Below, piece by piece: positions 35,815-43,921 of a DNA stretch of 64,000 nucleotides. The notes under the pieces were generated by a model. The model did no database searches, was not told where the DNA came from, and saw only the letters and a program-made list of their open reading frames with translations. This DNA is from GCA-020356105 sp964347475 (GTDB lineage: Bacteria > Pseudomonadota > Alphaproteobacteria > UBA8366 > JADFVY01). The DNA lies in the NCBI GenBank assembly GCA_964347475.1, contig CAYFYY010000007.1:21430-85429 (forward strand). The letters run 5' to 3'. Within the stretch, counting starts at the first letter, position 1. Every line of letters begins with the position of its first letter. Position numbers and translations under genes: made by a program.

Positions 35815-37389
35815 TCACACTGTAACATAAACGCCGCCGCGTCTCCCATCCCCTGCGCCGTCGAACGCGCCGGTCACCGGATCCAGCGCCACCGCGTGGA
35901 CGCCGCCGTAGAACATGCTGAAATGGTCCCAAAGCTCCTTTTCGGGGAACGGATCGGTAAAGTTGGCGACCCGGCGCCCATCGAAGCCACCCTCTGCGCC
36001 GACTGCCTCGACGCTCAGCAGGCCGCGCTCGTAATGGACGCGGGGGGCGGTGATCGCCTCCTGCAAGCCCATGCCGGAGCGCAGTACATTCATGAGCACC
36101 TGAAGGATCGCCGTGCGGATCCTGTTGGAGCCGCCGCTCCCCAGTGCCATGCGCCGCCCGTCGGGCTGATCCACCAGCGTCGGCGCCATCATCGACGAGA
36201 TGCGCGTATCGGGCGCCCATTGGTGGAAGCCCTGCGGATTGATGTCCTCTTCGCCGAGCATGTTGTTCGGCATGATACCGCAGCCGGGCAACACATGGCC
36301 GCAGCCCTCGCCGTTCGATACGCTCATCGCCGCCGCGTTGCCGTCGGCGTCGATCACGCTGACATGGGTGGTGCCGCCCTGCTTGAGGGCGCGTCCCGCC
36401 ATGGCCGCACGGTATCGGGCGACGACCGGGTCGGACAGCAGCGTGGCGACCATTCCTTCATCGCAGCCCTGGTCAAGGCCGCAGCCGGTGCGCGCGGCGT
36501 TCGCGGTCGCCATGGCGTCGACCAGCTGCACGAGCCACTGGGGGTCGTCCGGTCTCCCCGCCACGACATGTCCGTCCAGTACGGCGAGGGTGAAGGCGAT
36601 CAGCGGCCCGCCCGAGGAGGGCGGCGGGTTGGTGAGAATGCGGGCGCCGCCGAAGTCGCGGTGCAGCGGCCGCCGACGGATCACCTTGTAGTCGCGCAGG
36701 TCCGCTCGCGTGAGCGTGCCGCCCAGCGCGCTGCAGGCTTCCACAAGCTCGGCCGCGACCGCGCCGCGGTAGAACAGGTCGCGCCCTTCGCGGGCCAGCG
36801 CGTCCAGGGTCTCCGCCATGGCGCTGGGCCGGTAGATTTCATTCTCCCGCAGCACGTGGCCCGGCTCGACAGCACTTTCGAACAGAGCGGTCGCGCTAGC
36901 CGTGGCCAGGTAGATCGGCTCGACGATGTTCAGGATGTGGGCCTGCAGGGCCGAGATCTCGGTCCCGTCGCGCGCCAGTGCCACCGCGGGCTCGACGATG
37001 CGGGACATGGGCAGCCGGCCCAAATCCTGATGGACGGCGAACAGCCCGGCCACGGTGCCGGGCGTCGCCATCGCACCGATACCGATATGGAATTCCTGCG
37101 TCGTGGTTCCGAAATCGACGTCGACCGGGTAGAACTCGATTTCCCCGGCGGGACGCTTACGCTTCGGCGTCTGGCAGAAGAAGTCATAGAGCACCGGCTC
37201 CCCGTCGGCGGGCTCGGCGAGAAGGAAGCCGCCGCCGGCCAGCGATGCCAGGACCGGCTCCGCCACGGGCGCCGTGCACAGCGCGGCAAGTGCCGCATCG
37301 AACGCGTTGCCGCCGTCGCGCAACATCTCGGCGGCGGCATTCGCGGTGGCCGCATCGCCCGCAGCTATAGCGCCTCTGGTTACCGACAT
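35815..37389 (-). CDS. Gamma-glutamyltransferase family protein
   Basis: 524 residues starting MSVTRGAIAAGDAATANAAAEML; GGGGAG lies just upstream, and the longer in-frame extension is Arg-rich. The Ntn-hydrolase pattern is present: the nucleophile Thr follows the autoprocessing site in KQGGTTHVSVIDADGNAAAMS (about residue 343), and the C-terminal GSGGSNRIRTAILQVL motif binds substrate. No signal peptide is seen, unlike periplasmic Ggt, so it may be a cytosolic relative such as a glutathione or acylase-type hydrolase. It is in an operon with a GNAT gene. Confidence 0.88.
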   Translation of the reverse strand: MSVTRGAIAAGDAATANAAAEMLRDGGNAFDAALAALCTAPVAEPVLASLAGGGFLLAEPADGEPVLYDFFCQTPKRKRPAGEIEFYPVDVDFGTTTQEFHIGIGAMATPGTVAGLFAVHQDLGRLPMSRIVEPAVALARDGTEISALQAHILNIVEPIYLATASATALFESAVEPGHVLRENEIYRPSAMAETLDALAREGRDLFYRGAVAAELVEACSALGGTLTRADLRDYKVIRRRPLHRDFGGARILTNPPPSSGGPLIAFTLAVLDGHVVAGRPDDPQWLVQLVDAMATANAARTGCGLDQGCDEGMVATLLSDPVVARYRAAMAGRALKQGGTTHVSVIDADGNAAAMSVSNGEGCGHVLPGCGIMPNNMLGEEDINPQGFHQWAPDTRISSMMAPTLVDQPDGRRMALGSGGSNRIRTAILQVLMNVLRSGMGLQEAITAPRVHYERGLLSVEAVGAEGGFDGRRVANFTDPFPEKELWDHFSMFYGGVHAVALDPVTGAFDGAGDGRRGGVYVTV

Positions 37390-37417
37390 GACTCCCCGAA
37401 CCGGCCGCCGATCGACG

Positions 37418-38251
37418 TCAAATTTGCGCCGACCCCGCCTTCGCCTCCGTCTTGGTGTGGGTTTTTGGCCGTTCAAAGGCGCCGTAGTCCTCGACATAGG
37501 CGGTGTGGCTCAGCAACCCGCCTTCGGCCGACCACTGGTGCAGCTGGAAGGCCGGCGGTTCTTTCGTAAGCACGATTCCTTTCGAGTCGTCCAGCTTGAG
37601 CTCGACCTGGAAGCTGGTGGCCGGGGCGACGGTGGCCGGCACGCCCGCGAACATCGTGCTGATCGGACGGTGGATGTGGCCGCACAGGATGCGGACGATC
37701 TGACCGTATGCCCTGACGACCTCGGCAAGGCGGGACGGGTCGGCCAGGCCCATGCCGTCCATGTGGGCGATGCCGGTGACGAACGGCGGATGGTGCATCA
37801 GGACGACGGTCGGTTTGTCCGGTGCGCATGCCAGCGTCTTGTCGAGCCAGCGGCAACGCGCCGCGCACATTTCGCCGTGCGGCTGGCCGGCGACCACGGT
37901 GTCGAGTGCGACGATGCGCAGCGGCCAGTCTTCGACAACGTAATGCAGGAAGTTCCTGTCCTGCCACGGCTGGTCGGGAAACGCCGCACGCAGGTTGCCG
38001 CGGATGTCGTGGTTGCCCGGCAACAGCAGGTAGGGCATGGCGGCACGGTCAAGAAGCCGGCGCAGCGCGGCGTATTCCTCCGGCCGGCCGTCGGCCGCAA
38101 GGTCCCCGGTCGCGACCAGAAGATCGGGACGCGGGGTGCGGCGATTGATCCGGTCGATCGCGCGTGCCAGCGCACCGTAGCTGTCGAGCTGGTCCAGCAG
38201 CAGCTCGCCGCTGGGCTTGACGTGCGTATCCGTGATCTGTGCTATGAGCAT
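37418..38251 (-). CDS. Calcineurin-like phosphodiesterase (CpdA/GpdQ type)
   Basis: 277 residues starting MLIAQITDTHVKPSG. The metallophosphoesterase motifs are D-x-H (ITDTH), GDLAADG, GNHD (LLPGNHDIR), MHHPPF and GHIH (ILCGHIHRP), a complete set for a two-metal site. Overall it fits the CpdA/GpdQ group, hydrolysing cyclic nucleotides or glycerophosphodiesters in the cytoplasm. It is divergent from the amidase gene with a 90-bp shared promoter region and ends 28 bp before the gamma-glutamyltransferase start on the same strand. Confidence 0.92.
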   Translation of the reverse strand: MLIAQITDTHVKPSGELLLDQLDSYGALARAIDRINRRTPRPDLLVATGDLAADGRPEEYAALRRLLDRAAMPYLLLPGNHDIRGNLRAAFPDQPWQDRNFLHYVVEDWPLRIVALDTVVAGQPHGEMCAARCRWLDKTLACAPDKPTVVLMHHPPFVTGIAHMDGMGLADPSRLAEVVRAYGQIVRILCGHIHRPISTMFAGVPATVAPATSFQVELKLDDSKGIVLTKEPPAFQLHQWSAEGGLLSHTAYVEDYGAFERPKTHTKTEAKAGSAQI

Positions 38252-38341
38252 GTCATCTCGCCGATCAGGCCGGTTGCCGGGGCTGCTACTCTCCGCGATG
38301 CCGTCCGCGGCGTCAATTCGCAATCCCGGGATGGAGAGGCC

Positions 38342-39520
38342 ATGATCAGAGGCGATATCGGGGCATTCATCGCCCATTGCGACACGGTGATCGCGGGTGC
38401 GAAGGATGCCTTGTTGAGCGGCCTGGACTTCGCGGTCAAGGACATCATCGACATTGCGGGCTGCCGCACCGGCTGCGGCAATCCCGACTGGCTTCGGAGC
38501 CACGGCCCGGCGGCCCGCTCGGCACCGGTCGTGCAGCGGCTGGTCGATGCAGGGGCGACGATGATCGGCAAAACCGTGACCGACGAGATGGCGTATTCGC
38601 TCATCGGCGAGAACGCGCATTACGGAACGCCGGTGAACGTCAATGCACCGGGCCGGGTGGCCGGCGGCTCGTCGAGTGGTTCCGCCGCAGCGGTCGCCGC
38701 CGGCGAAGCGCATTTCGCGCTCGGCTCCGATACCGGCGGCTCGGTGCGCATCCCGGCCAGCTTCTGCGGCATCTACGGCTTGCGCCCGACGCACGGGCGT
38801 ATCCCGCTCGAAGGCATCATGCCGCTGGCCGAGAGCTACGATACGATCGGCTGGTTCGCCCGCGACCCGGCCGTCATGTCCGGCGTCGCCCACGTGCTGT
38901 TCGACGATTGGCACGAGCCCGAAATCCTCACCCGGCTCTACGTGCCCGAGGATCTCTGGGCGCTGGCCGACGCCGCCGTCCAGGCGGCGCTGGGCTGCGC
39001 GCTCGACCGGCTGGAGGAGCTGGTTGGGCCGCAGCAGGGCATACTGATCGGTGAGGATTTCGGCCCCGAACCGCTGGTCTCAGCCTACATGGTACTGCAG
39101 GGGCGGGAGGCGTGGCACACGCACCGGGGCTGGATCGAGGCCGAGAATCCCGCGTTCGGGCCGGGAATTGCCGAGCGGTTCCGCATGATCTCCGCCATCG
39201 CCGATGACGAGGTTGCGCGCTGGAGCGGCTGGCGCAGCGATTTTGCCGACCGGCTCTGCGGGATCCTCACCGAAGGTGCCGTGATGGCTTTGCCGACGGC
39301 GCCGTGCATCGCTCCCCTGGTCGGCGAGCCGCAGGACCGGCTGGCCGATGTGCGCAGGCGCATCCTGATGATGACCGGCGCCGCCGGCCATGCCGGCCTG
39401 CCGGAGATCAGCATCCCGTTCGCCACGGTCGAGGGCTGTCCGGTCGGTTTCTCGATCGTCGGCCGGCGCGGCGGTGACGAGGTTCTGCTCGACCTCGCCC
39501 GGCGCATGGGGCGCGGCTGA
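38342..39520 (+). CDS. Amidase-signature family amidase
   Basis: 392 residues from an ATG preceded by GGAGAGG; longer open frame upstream overlaps the divergent gene and is not coding. The amidase signature is complete: Lys in LDFAVKDIID (about residue 31), the cis-Ser in GGSSSGSAAAV (about 105) and the Ser nucleophile in GSDTGGSVRIPA (about 130). It is shorter than GatA and lacks its C-terminal domain, so it is a free amidase (AtzF/mandelamide type). It would hydrolyse a small amide in the cytoplasm. The substrate is unknown. Confidence 0.92.
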   Translation: MIRGDIGAFIAHCDTVIAGAKDALLSGLDFAVKDIIDIAGCRTGCGNPDWLRSHGPAARSAPVVQRLVDAGATMIGKTVTDEMAYSLIGENAHYGTPVNVNAPGRVAGGSSSGSAAAVAAGEAHFALGSDTGGSVRIPASFCGIYGLRPTHGRIPLEGIMPLAESYDTIGWFARDPAVMSGVAHVLFDDWHEPEILTRLYVPEDLWALADAAVQAALGCALDRLEELVGPQQGILIGEDFGPEPLVSAYMVLQGREAWHTHRGWIEAENPAFGPGIAERFRMISAIADDEVARWSGWRSDFADRLCGILTEGAVMALPTAPCIAPLVGEPQDRLADVRRRILMMTGAAGHAGLPEISIPFATVEGCPVGFSIVGRRGGDEVLLDLARRMGRG

Positions 39521-39597
39521 CCCGATTTAGCACTTGGTAAGAATTGTCGCCGTATCATCGGATAGACGGCCGTCCGGTATGCCCAAGGCCAGGAGCC

Positions 39598-40035
39598 ATG
39601 GACAAGCAGCGCATCCTGAATACGAGCTTCGCGGCGGCAGCTGCGGTGAACGGTGTGTCCCTCGTCACCGTGATCGTCGTGGTATGGCTGCTCGGTGCGC
39701 TGCCGGTGACCTATGGCGGCTTCGTCGAGAAGTTCGCATTCGCCGTTTCAGGCGGCGCGATGGCGTTCGGCCTTCGGCAGCTGGTGCGCAAGGTCCTCGT
39801 CCCGCGCATGTTCGAGCCGGGGCCGGTCGACCCCGAGTTGCTTGCCGAGTTCAGGGACCACCGGTCCGTCGTCGTGTTTGTCTGGTGGGGCGGGATCATT
39901 CTCGGCCTCTTGTGCCTGACGTTCCCGCTGGAGCTGATCCGCGAGGGCGCGGCGTTTGCCTTGGCCGCCTCGCTGATCGTGCTGAGCCGCGAGAAGATCC
40001 TGGTCGAGTACTACCTGCTGAAGACCGAGGAATAG
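39598..40035 (+). CDS. Hypothetical four-pass membrane protein
   Basis: 145 residues starting MDKQRILNTSFAAAAAV, with AGGAGC upstream. Four hydrophobic segments (about 10-35, 42-60, 92-110 and 118-135) are separated by a cytoplasmic basic patch (GLRQLVRKVLVPRM). I do not recognise a family. It stands alone between the amidase and cytochrome genes. Confidence 0.75.
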   Translation: MDKQRILNTSFAAAAAVNGVSLVTVIVVVWLLGALPVTYGGFVEKFAFAVSGGAMAFGLRQLVRKVLVPRMFEPGPVDPELLAEFRDHRSVVVFVWWGGIILGLLCLTFPLELIREGAAFALAASLIVLSREKILVEYYLLKTEE

Positions 40036-40089
40036 TACGCGGCGCGGCGGTGTAGAGCCTCGGTAAAGACCGGACTGCCGCGGCTGGGG

Positions 40090-40120
40090 TTGACCCACAC
40101 CGGGCCGGATTTGCTATACA
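40090..40120 (+). promoter_or_regulatory. Putative sigma-70 promoter of the cytochrome c gene
   Basis: TTGACC (40090-40095) and TATACA (40115-40120, preceded by TGC as in an extended -10) are separated by 19 bases. The pair lies about 140 bp before the cytochrome gene, the only candidate in this 225-bp gap. Confidence 0.4.
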
Positions 40121-40260
40121 CTCGCTGTCTCGTCCCGGTTAGAGCCGGCAATGCGTCGAAACCATGGGTGATATCGCCGTCGGGCGTGCCGGCAAGCAGT
40201 GCCGGGCCGGCGCCCCTGGTATCCGGAACGACAATGACAGTGCCTAGCAGGAGTCCAGCA

Positions 40261-40803
40261 ATGCCCCATTATCCTAGGAAGCAAAAGATCCTGACCATTG
40301 CGGTCATTGCCGCACTCATGGGCATGGCGGCAGTCTCCGAGCCCGCATCGGCCAACCACGTCGCCGGCGACGGGATGAAGCCCGACCACGGGGCGCGCCT
40401 CGTCATACCTCTGATGAGCCCCGAACGCGGCAAGCGGTTGTTCGTCGAAAAGGGCTGCGTGGCGTGCCATGCCATCAACGGCGTCGGCGGCCACGACGCG
40501 CCGGCCATGGATGCGCATCGCAACATGGGGCTGGTAAACCCCTTCGACTTCGCGGCCAAGATGTGGAACCACGCCCCCGGCATGATCGCGGCACAGCAGG
40601 AGGCGTTCGGCGATCAAATCTACTTCACCGGCGAAGAGTTGGCCGACATTATCGCATTCCTGCACAACGACGAGGCGCAGCACAGCTTCAGCGAGGCGAA
40701 CCTGACGCCGAAGGCCAGGAAGATGATGCACCACGAACACGGTGGCAAGCCGGCGCCCGACGCCCATGCCGACGAAGTGGGCCACGGCCACGATCACCAG
40801 TAG
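40261..40803 (+). CDS. Secreted c-type cytochrome
   Basis: 180 residues with AGGAG upstream. Residues 1-31 are a signal peptide (ending ASAN), so it is periplasmic. A single heme-binding CVACH motif lies at about residue 67, and the downstream Met for axial ligation is likely in NMGLVNPF or MWNHAPGM. The pattern PFDFAAKMWNHAPGM, followed by GEELADIIAFL, is that of class I cytochromes joined to oxidases. The C-terminus is His/Asp-rich (HADEVGHGHDHQ) and might bind metal. It may act as an electron carrier for periplasmic oxidation such as sulfite oxidation, but no partner is linked. Confidence 0.9.
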   Translation: MPHYPRKQKILTIAVIAALMGMAAVSEPASANHVAGDGMKPDHGARLVIPLMSPERGKRLFVEKGCVACHAINGVGGHDAPAMDAHRNMGLVNPFDFAAKMWNHAPGMIAAQQEAFGDQIYFTGEELADIIAFLHNDEAQHSFSEANLTPKARKMMHHEHGGKPAPDAHADEVGHGHDHQ

Positions 40804-41018
40804 GGGTTCGGTCGCGGCGACACGCCGGACGCGCCCGATCGGGGGCCGGCCAGCCCCCGTGGCGGCCGCCCATCGGCGGGCTGATCTTTCTCTTCGGCAC
40901 GGCGGCACAGGGTGGCCGGCGCGGCTGATTCAGGACGGCGCTTGATCCTGATCAACGCATTCGCGGCCGATTTCTGGCAGGCTTCGCTTGCGTACGGCTT
41001 CCACGTGCGGAGGATGCC

Positions 41019-41591
41019 ATGTTCGCGATTCCGGTACAGGTCACGTTCAGGAATATGGACTCGTCCGAGGCCGTCGAGGCGAACGTGCGGGAGAAGGCGG
41101 AGAAGCTGGAGCGGTTCTCCGACCATCTGATGAGCTGTCGGATCGTCATCGAGGCGCCGCACCGGCATCATCACCGCGGCAAGCTCTACCACGTCCGCAT
41201 CGATCTCGGCGTCGTCGGCGGTGAGCTGGTCGTGGCCCATGAAAGGCCGCTGGACCACGCTCACGAGGACGTGTACGTGGCGATCCGCGATGCCTTCAAC
41301 GCCGCAACCCGCCGGCTCGAGGACTTCGAGCGCAAGCGCCGCGGCAGGATCAAGGCGCACGAGGTGCCCGTGCACGGCACGATCGCCGGCCTGTCGCACG
41401 ATCACGGGTTTATCGCGACCAGCGACGGCCGCGAGGTCTACTTTCACAGGAACAGCGTCGTCGACGGCGATTTCGAGGCCCTCGAGGCGGGGGACGAGGT
41501 CCGCCTCGTCATCCACCCGGGCGAGGGCGAGAAAGGCCCGCAGGCGAGTACCGTGGTCCCTGTCGGCAAGCATCATCTCGTGTCGCGTTAA
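41019..41591 (+). CDS. HPF/RaiA ribosome-associated domain fused to a cold-shock domain
   Basis: 190 residues with GGAGG upstream. Residues 1-110 follow the ribosome hibernation factor (HPF/RaiA) pattern, beta-alpha-beta with VREKAEKLERFSDHLMSC and HAHEDVYVAIRDAFNAATRRLEDF. Residues 115-185 are a cold-shock (OB-fold) domain with GFIATSDG and VYFHRNSV in place of the RNP1 and RNP2 RNA-binding strands. The fusion would bind the decoding site of 70S ribosomes and RNA, for example in stationary phase. The same architecture is known in some proteobacteria. The gene is monocistronic. Confidence 0.9.
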   Translation: MFAIPVQVTFRNMDSSEAVEANVREKAEKLERFSDHLMSCRIVIEAPHRHHHRGKLYHVRIDLGVVGGELVVAHERPLDHAHEDVYVAIRDAFNAATRRLEDFERKRRGRIKAHEVPVHGTIAGLSHDHGFIATSDGREVYFHRNSVVDGDFEALEAGDEVRLVIHPGEGEKGPQASTVVPVGKHHLVSR

Positions 41592-41847
41592 GGCATCGGC
41601 CGCCGCCGACATGCGGGCCCGTGCGCCGTCTGCCCGCTTGCGGCCCGGGACGGCGCGCGACGGCCCGATGACAAGACACGGATCTCGACCCGCCTTTTGC
41701 GAATTACACGAAAACCAGAGACGTGCCGGCCGGTGGCAGCGACCCGTAAAACAAGATTGCATGCGAAATGATTTGTACCCGCGACAGGCCCGGATCAGTT
41801 ACAAGCGTGTCTGCAGGACGGAACGTGCTCGGCAGGACTTGGCGCCA

Positions 41848-42870
41848 ATGGAAACCGTGACACTCACGCTCAACGAAATGTATGGCCTCGCGCTGCGCAT
41901 CCTGGTGCGCAGCGGCACCAGCGACCGGAACGCGGGCCACGTCGCGACCGCGCTGTCCGTCGCCGAGGCCGACGGGCTGTCTGGTCACGGCCTGTCTCGT
42001 CTGCCCAGCTATGCGGCGCAGGTGCGCACCGGCAAGGTGAACGGTGCGGCCGTTCCGGTGGTTACCGAGCAACCCAACAAGGCGGTCGTTCGCGTCAACG
42101 CCAAGGATGGATTCGCCTTTCCGGCGATCTCCGAGGCGATCGACCGGATGACGCCACTGGCGCGACGGCACGGCATCGCCGCCGCCGCGATCGGCCATTC
42201 GCACCATTGCGGTGCGCTCGGCTACCACGTCGAGCGGCTGGCGGAGCGCGGTCTCGTATGCATCATGTTCGCCAACAGTCCTGCGGCGATCGCGCCTTGG
42301 GGCGGCAGCAAGGCTCTCTTCGGCACCAACCCCATCGCCTTCGCGGCGCCGCGCAACACCGGAACCCCGTTGGTGATCGACCTGTCGCTCAGCAAGGTGG
42401 CCCGCGGCAAGATCATGGTGGCCGCACAGAAGGGCGAGCCAATCCCCGAGGGCTGGGCGGTCGATAGCGCCGGCCGGCCCACCACCGACGCCAAGGCGGC
42501 GATGGCCGGCACGATGCTGCCGATGGGCGACGCCAAGGGATCGGCGCTGGTGCTGATGGTGGAAATTCTGGCAGCGACGCTGACCGGCGCGAACTACGGA
42601 TATGAGGCAAGCTCGTTCTTCGATGCGGAGGGCGCGCCGCCGCGGGTCGGCCAGACGATGATCGCCGTCGACCCCGACGCCACGGTCGACATTTTCACCG
42701 GCAATGCCTTCGCGCCGCGGCTGGAGGCCATGATCGCGCAGATCCGCCAACAGCCGGGCACCCACGTCCCGGGGGCCAACCGCGAGGCGCGGCGCCGCGA
42801 GGCCCGTTATACGGGCGTGTCGATCCCCGCCGAACTGCACCGGCAGTTGACCGTCCTGGCGGGAGGTTGA
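41848..42870 (+). CDS. Ldh/MDH2-family (malate/L-sulfolactate type) NAD(P) dehydrogenase
   Basis: 340 residues starting METVTLTLNEMYG; the ribosome binding site (AGGA) is 12 bases off. The family is marked by the AEADGLSGHGLSRLP segment, GHSHHCGALGYHVERLAERG with the catalytic His, GTNPIAFAAPR and VIDLSLSKVARGK. It contains ureidoglycolate, delta1-piperideine-2-carboxylate and (R)-sulfolactate (ComC) dehydrogenases. Sulfolactate chemistry elsewhere in the window makes ComC a candidate, but sequence alone does not settle it. The 256-bp gap before it shows no gene. Confidence 0.9.
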   Translation: METVTLTLNEMYGLALRILVRSGTSDRNAGHVATALSVAEADGLSGHGLSRLPSYAAQVRTGKVNGAAVPVVTEQPNKAVVRVNAKDGFAFPAISEAIDRMTPLARRHGIAAAAIGHSHHCGALGYHVERLAERGLVCIMFANSPAAIAPWGGSKALFGTNPIAFAAPRNTGTPLVIDLSLSKVARGKIMVAAQKGEPIPEGWAVDSAGRPTTDAKAAMAGTMLPMGDAKGSALVLMVEILAATLTGANYGYEASSFFDAEGAPPRVGQTMIAVDPDATVDIFTGNAFAPRLEAMIAQIRQQPGTHVPGANREARRREARYTGVSIPAELHRQLTVLAGG

Positions 42871-42952
42871 TCCGCGGACTCGAATTGATGGTTCCGGTGC
42901 CGTTCCGAGGCCGTATAATGATTGACGCGATTTCTGTGCCGAGGTGATCGGC

Positions 42953-43414
42953 GTGACCGACGAATCTGGCCTGACCATCCGCCCCGCGCGCGTCGGGGAG
43001 GCGGCTGCCATCCGTGACCTCGTGCGGCGGGCATACGCTGTGTACGTTCCGCGTATGGGGCGCGAGCCCGGCCCGATGCTGGACGATTACGAAAAGCGGA
43101 TCGCGAACCGCTCCGCATTCGTTGTCGAGGTTGCGGATCGGATCGCCGGGGTCGTCGTGCTGCTGTCCGAGAGCGACCATCTGCTCCTGGACAACGTCGC
43201 GGTGGATACGGACGTGCAGGGCCGCGGCATCGGCAGGTTTCTCGTCGCGTTCGCCGAAGCGGAGGCGGTGCGGCGCGGCTATGGCGAAATACGCCTTTAT
43301 ACCCATGAAACCATGGTCGAAAACGTACGTATGTACGCGGCAATGGGGTATGAGGAGACGGGCCGCGGCAGACAGGCCGGCTACGACCGGGTTTTCATGA
43401 GGAAACGGCTGTGA
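42953..43414 (+). CDS. GNAT-family N-acetyltransferase
   Basis: 153 residues from a GTG at 42953, with GAGGTGAT upstream; a GTG at 42944 is the alternative. The acetyl-CoA motif is VDTDVQGRGIGRFLVAFAE (Q-x-R-G-x-G), and the C-terminal VENVRMYAAMGYEETGRGR completes the fold. TATAAT at 42914-42919 is a probable -10 element. The acceptor substrate is unknown. Confidence 0.9.
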   Translation: MTDESGLTIRPARVGEAAAIRDLVRRAYAVYVPRMGREPGPMLDDYEKRIANRSAFVVEVADRIAGVVVLLSESDHLLLDNVAVDTDVQGRGIGRFLVAFAEAEAVRRGYGEIRLYTHETMVENVRMYAAMGYEETGRGRQAGYDRVFMRKRL

Positions 43415-43547
43415 CTCTCTCGCAAGATTTGCGCTAACATGGCGGTTCTCTCCGTGTGAACGGGTTCGGGTATGGCGAGTTTCGGCCCGAGCGCGGCGAT
43501 GCGGAGCCGGATCAGCGCACGGATGTCGGACAGGGGGAGCGACGCGG

Positions 43548-43898
43548 ATGAAGCCCAAGGAATACTACGAGGAGATGTTCAAGGCCCATCAACTCGAGCT
43601 GGCGGCCCAGCTTGCGCGCCTGCGCGCGAAGCGCTGGGAGATCCAGAAGGACGCCGAGCGCGAGTTCGACGAGCAGGTCGACAGGCTGCGCCAGATGGCC
43701 GAGGACGCAGAGCAGCGGACCCGGAAGTTCTTCGATGCGGGCCAGGAGTCGTGGCGGGACATGGAAGAAAACATCTCGTCCGCATACGAGTCGGTCGTAT
43801 CCGCCACCGAACGCGCCCTCGCGCGGTTCTCGGAATCCGCGCTGTCGAAAGAGTCCGGCTCCGGCGAGTCGAAGAAGGGAGGCAGGAAGCCGCGTTGA
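43548..43898 (+). CDS. Hypothetical coiled-coil protein
   Basis: 116 residues with GGGGAG upstream. The region about 10-100 is one long alpha-helix with heptad spacing and alternating charges (QLARLRAKRWEIQKDAE, FDEQVDRLRQMAEDAEQR), which would form a coiled coil. The C-terminus is disordered and Lys/Ser/Gly-rich. No signal peptide or known domain. It is convergent with the TPP-enzyme gene. Confidence 0.75.
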   Translation: MKPKEYYEEMFKAHQLELAAQLARLRAKRWEIQKDAEREFDEQVDRLRQMAEDAEQRTRKFFDAGQESWRDMEENISSAYESVVSATERALARFSESALSKESGSGESKKGGRKPR

Positions 43899-43921
43899 AG
43901 GTCGTCGCGCGACGCGGCGCA

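Noticed and set aside
40840..40859. Hairpin CGGGGGC-N6-GCCCCCG after the cytochrome gene as a terminator.
   Set aside because: The stem is perfect but no T-run follows on either strand, so I did not annotate it as a terminator.
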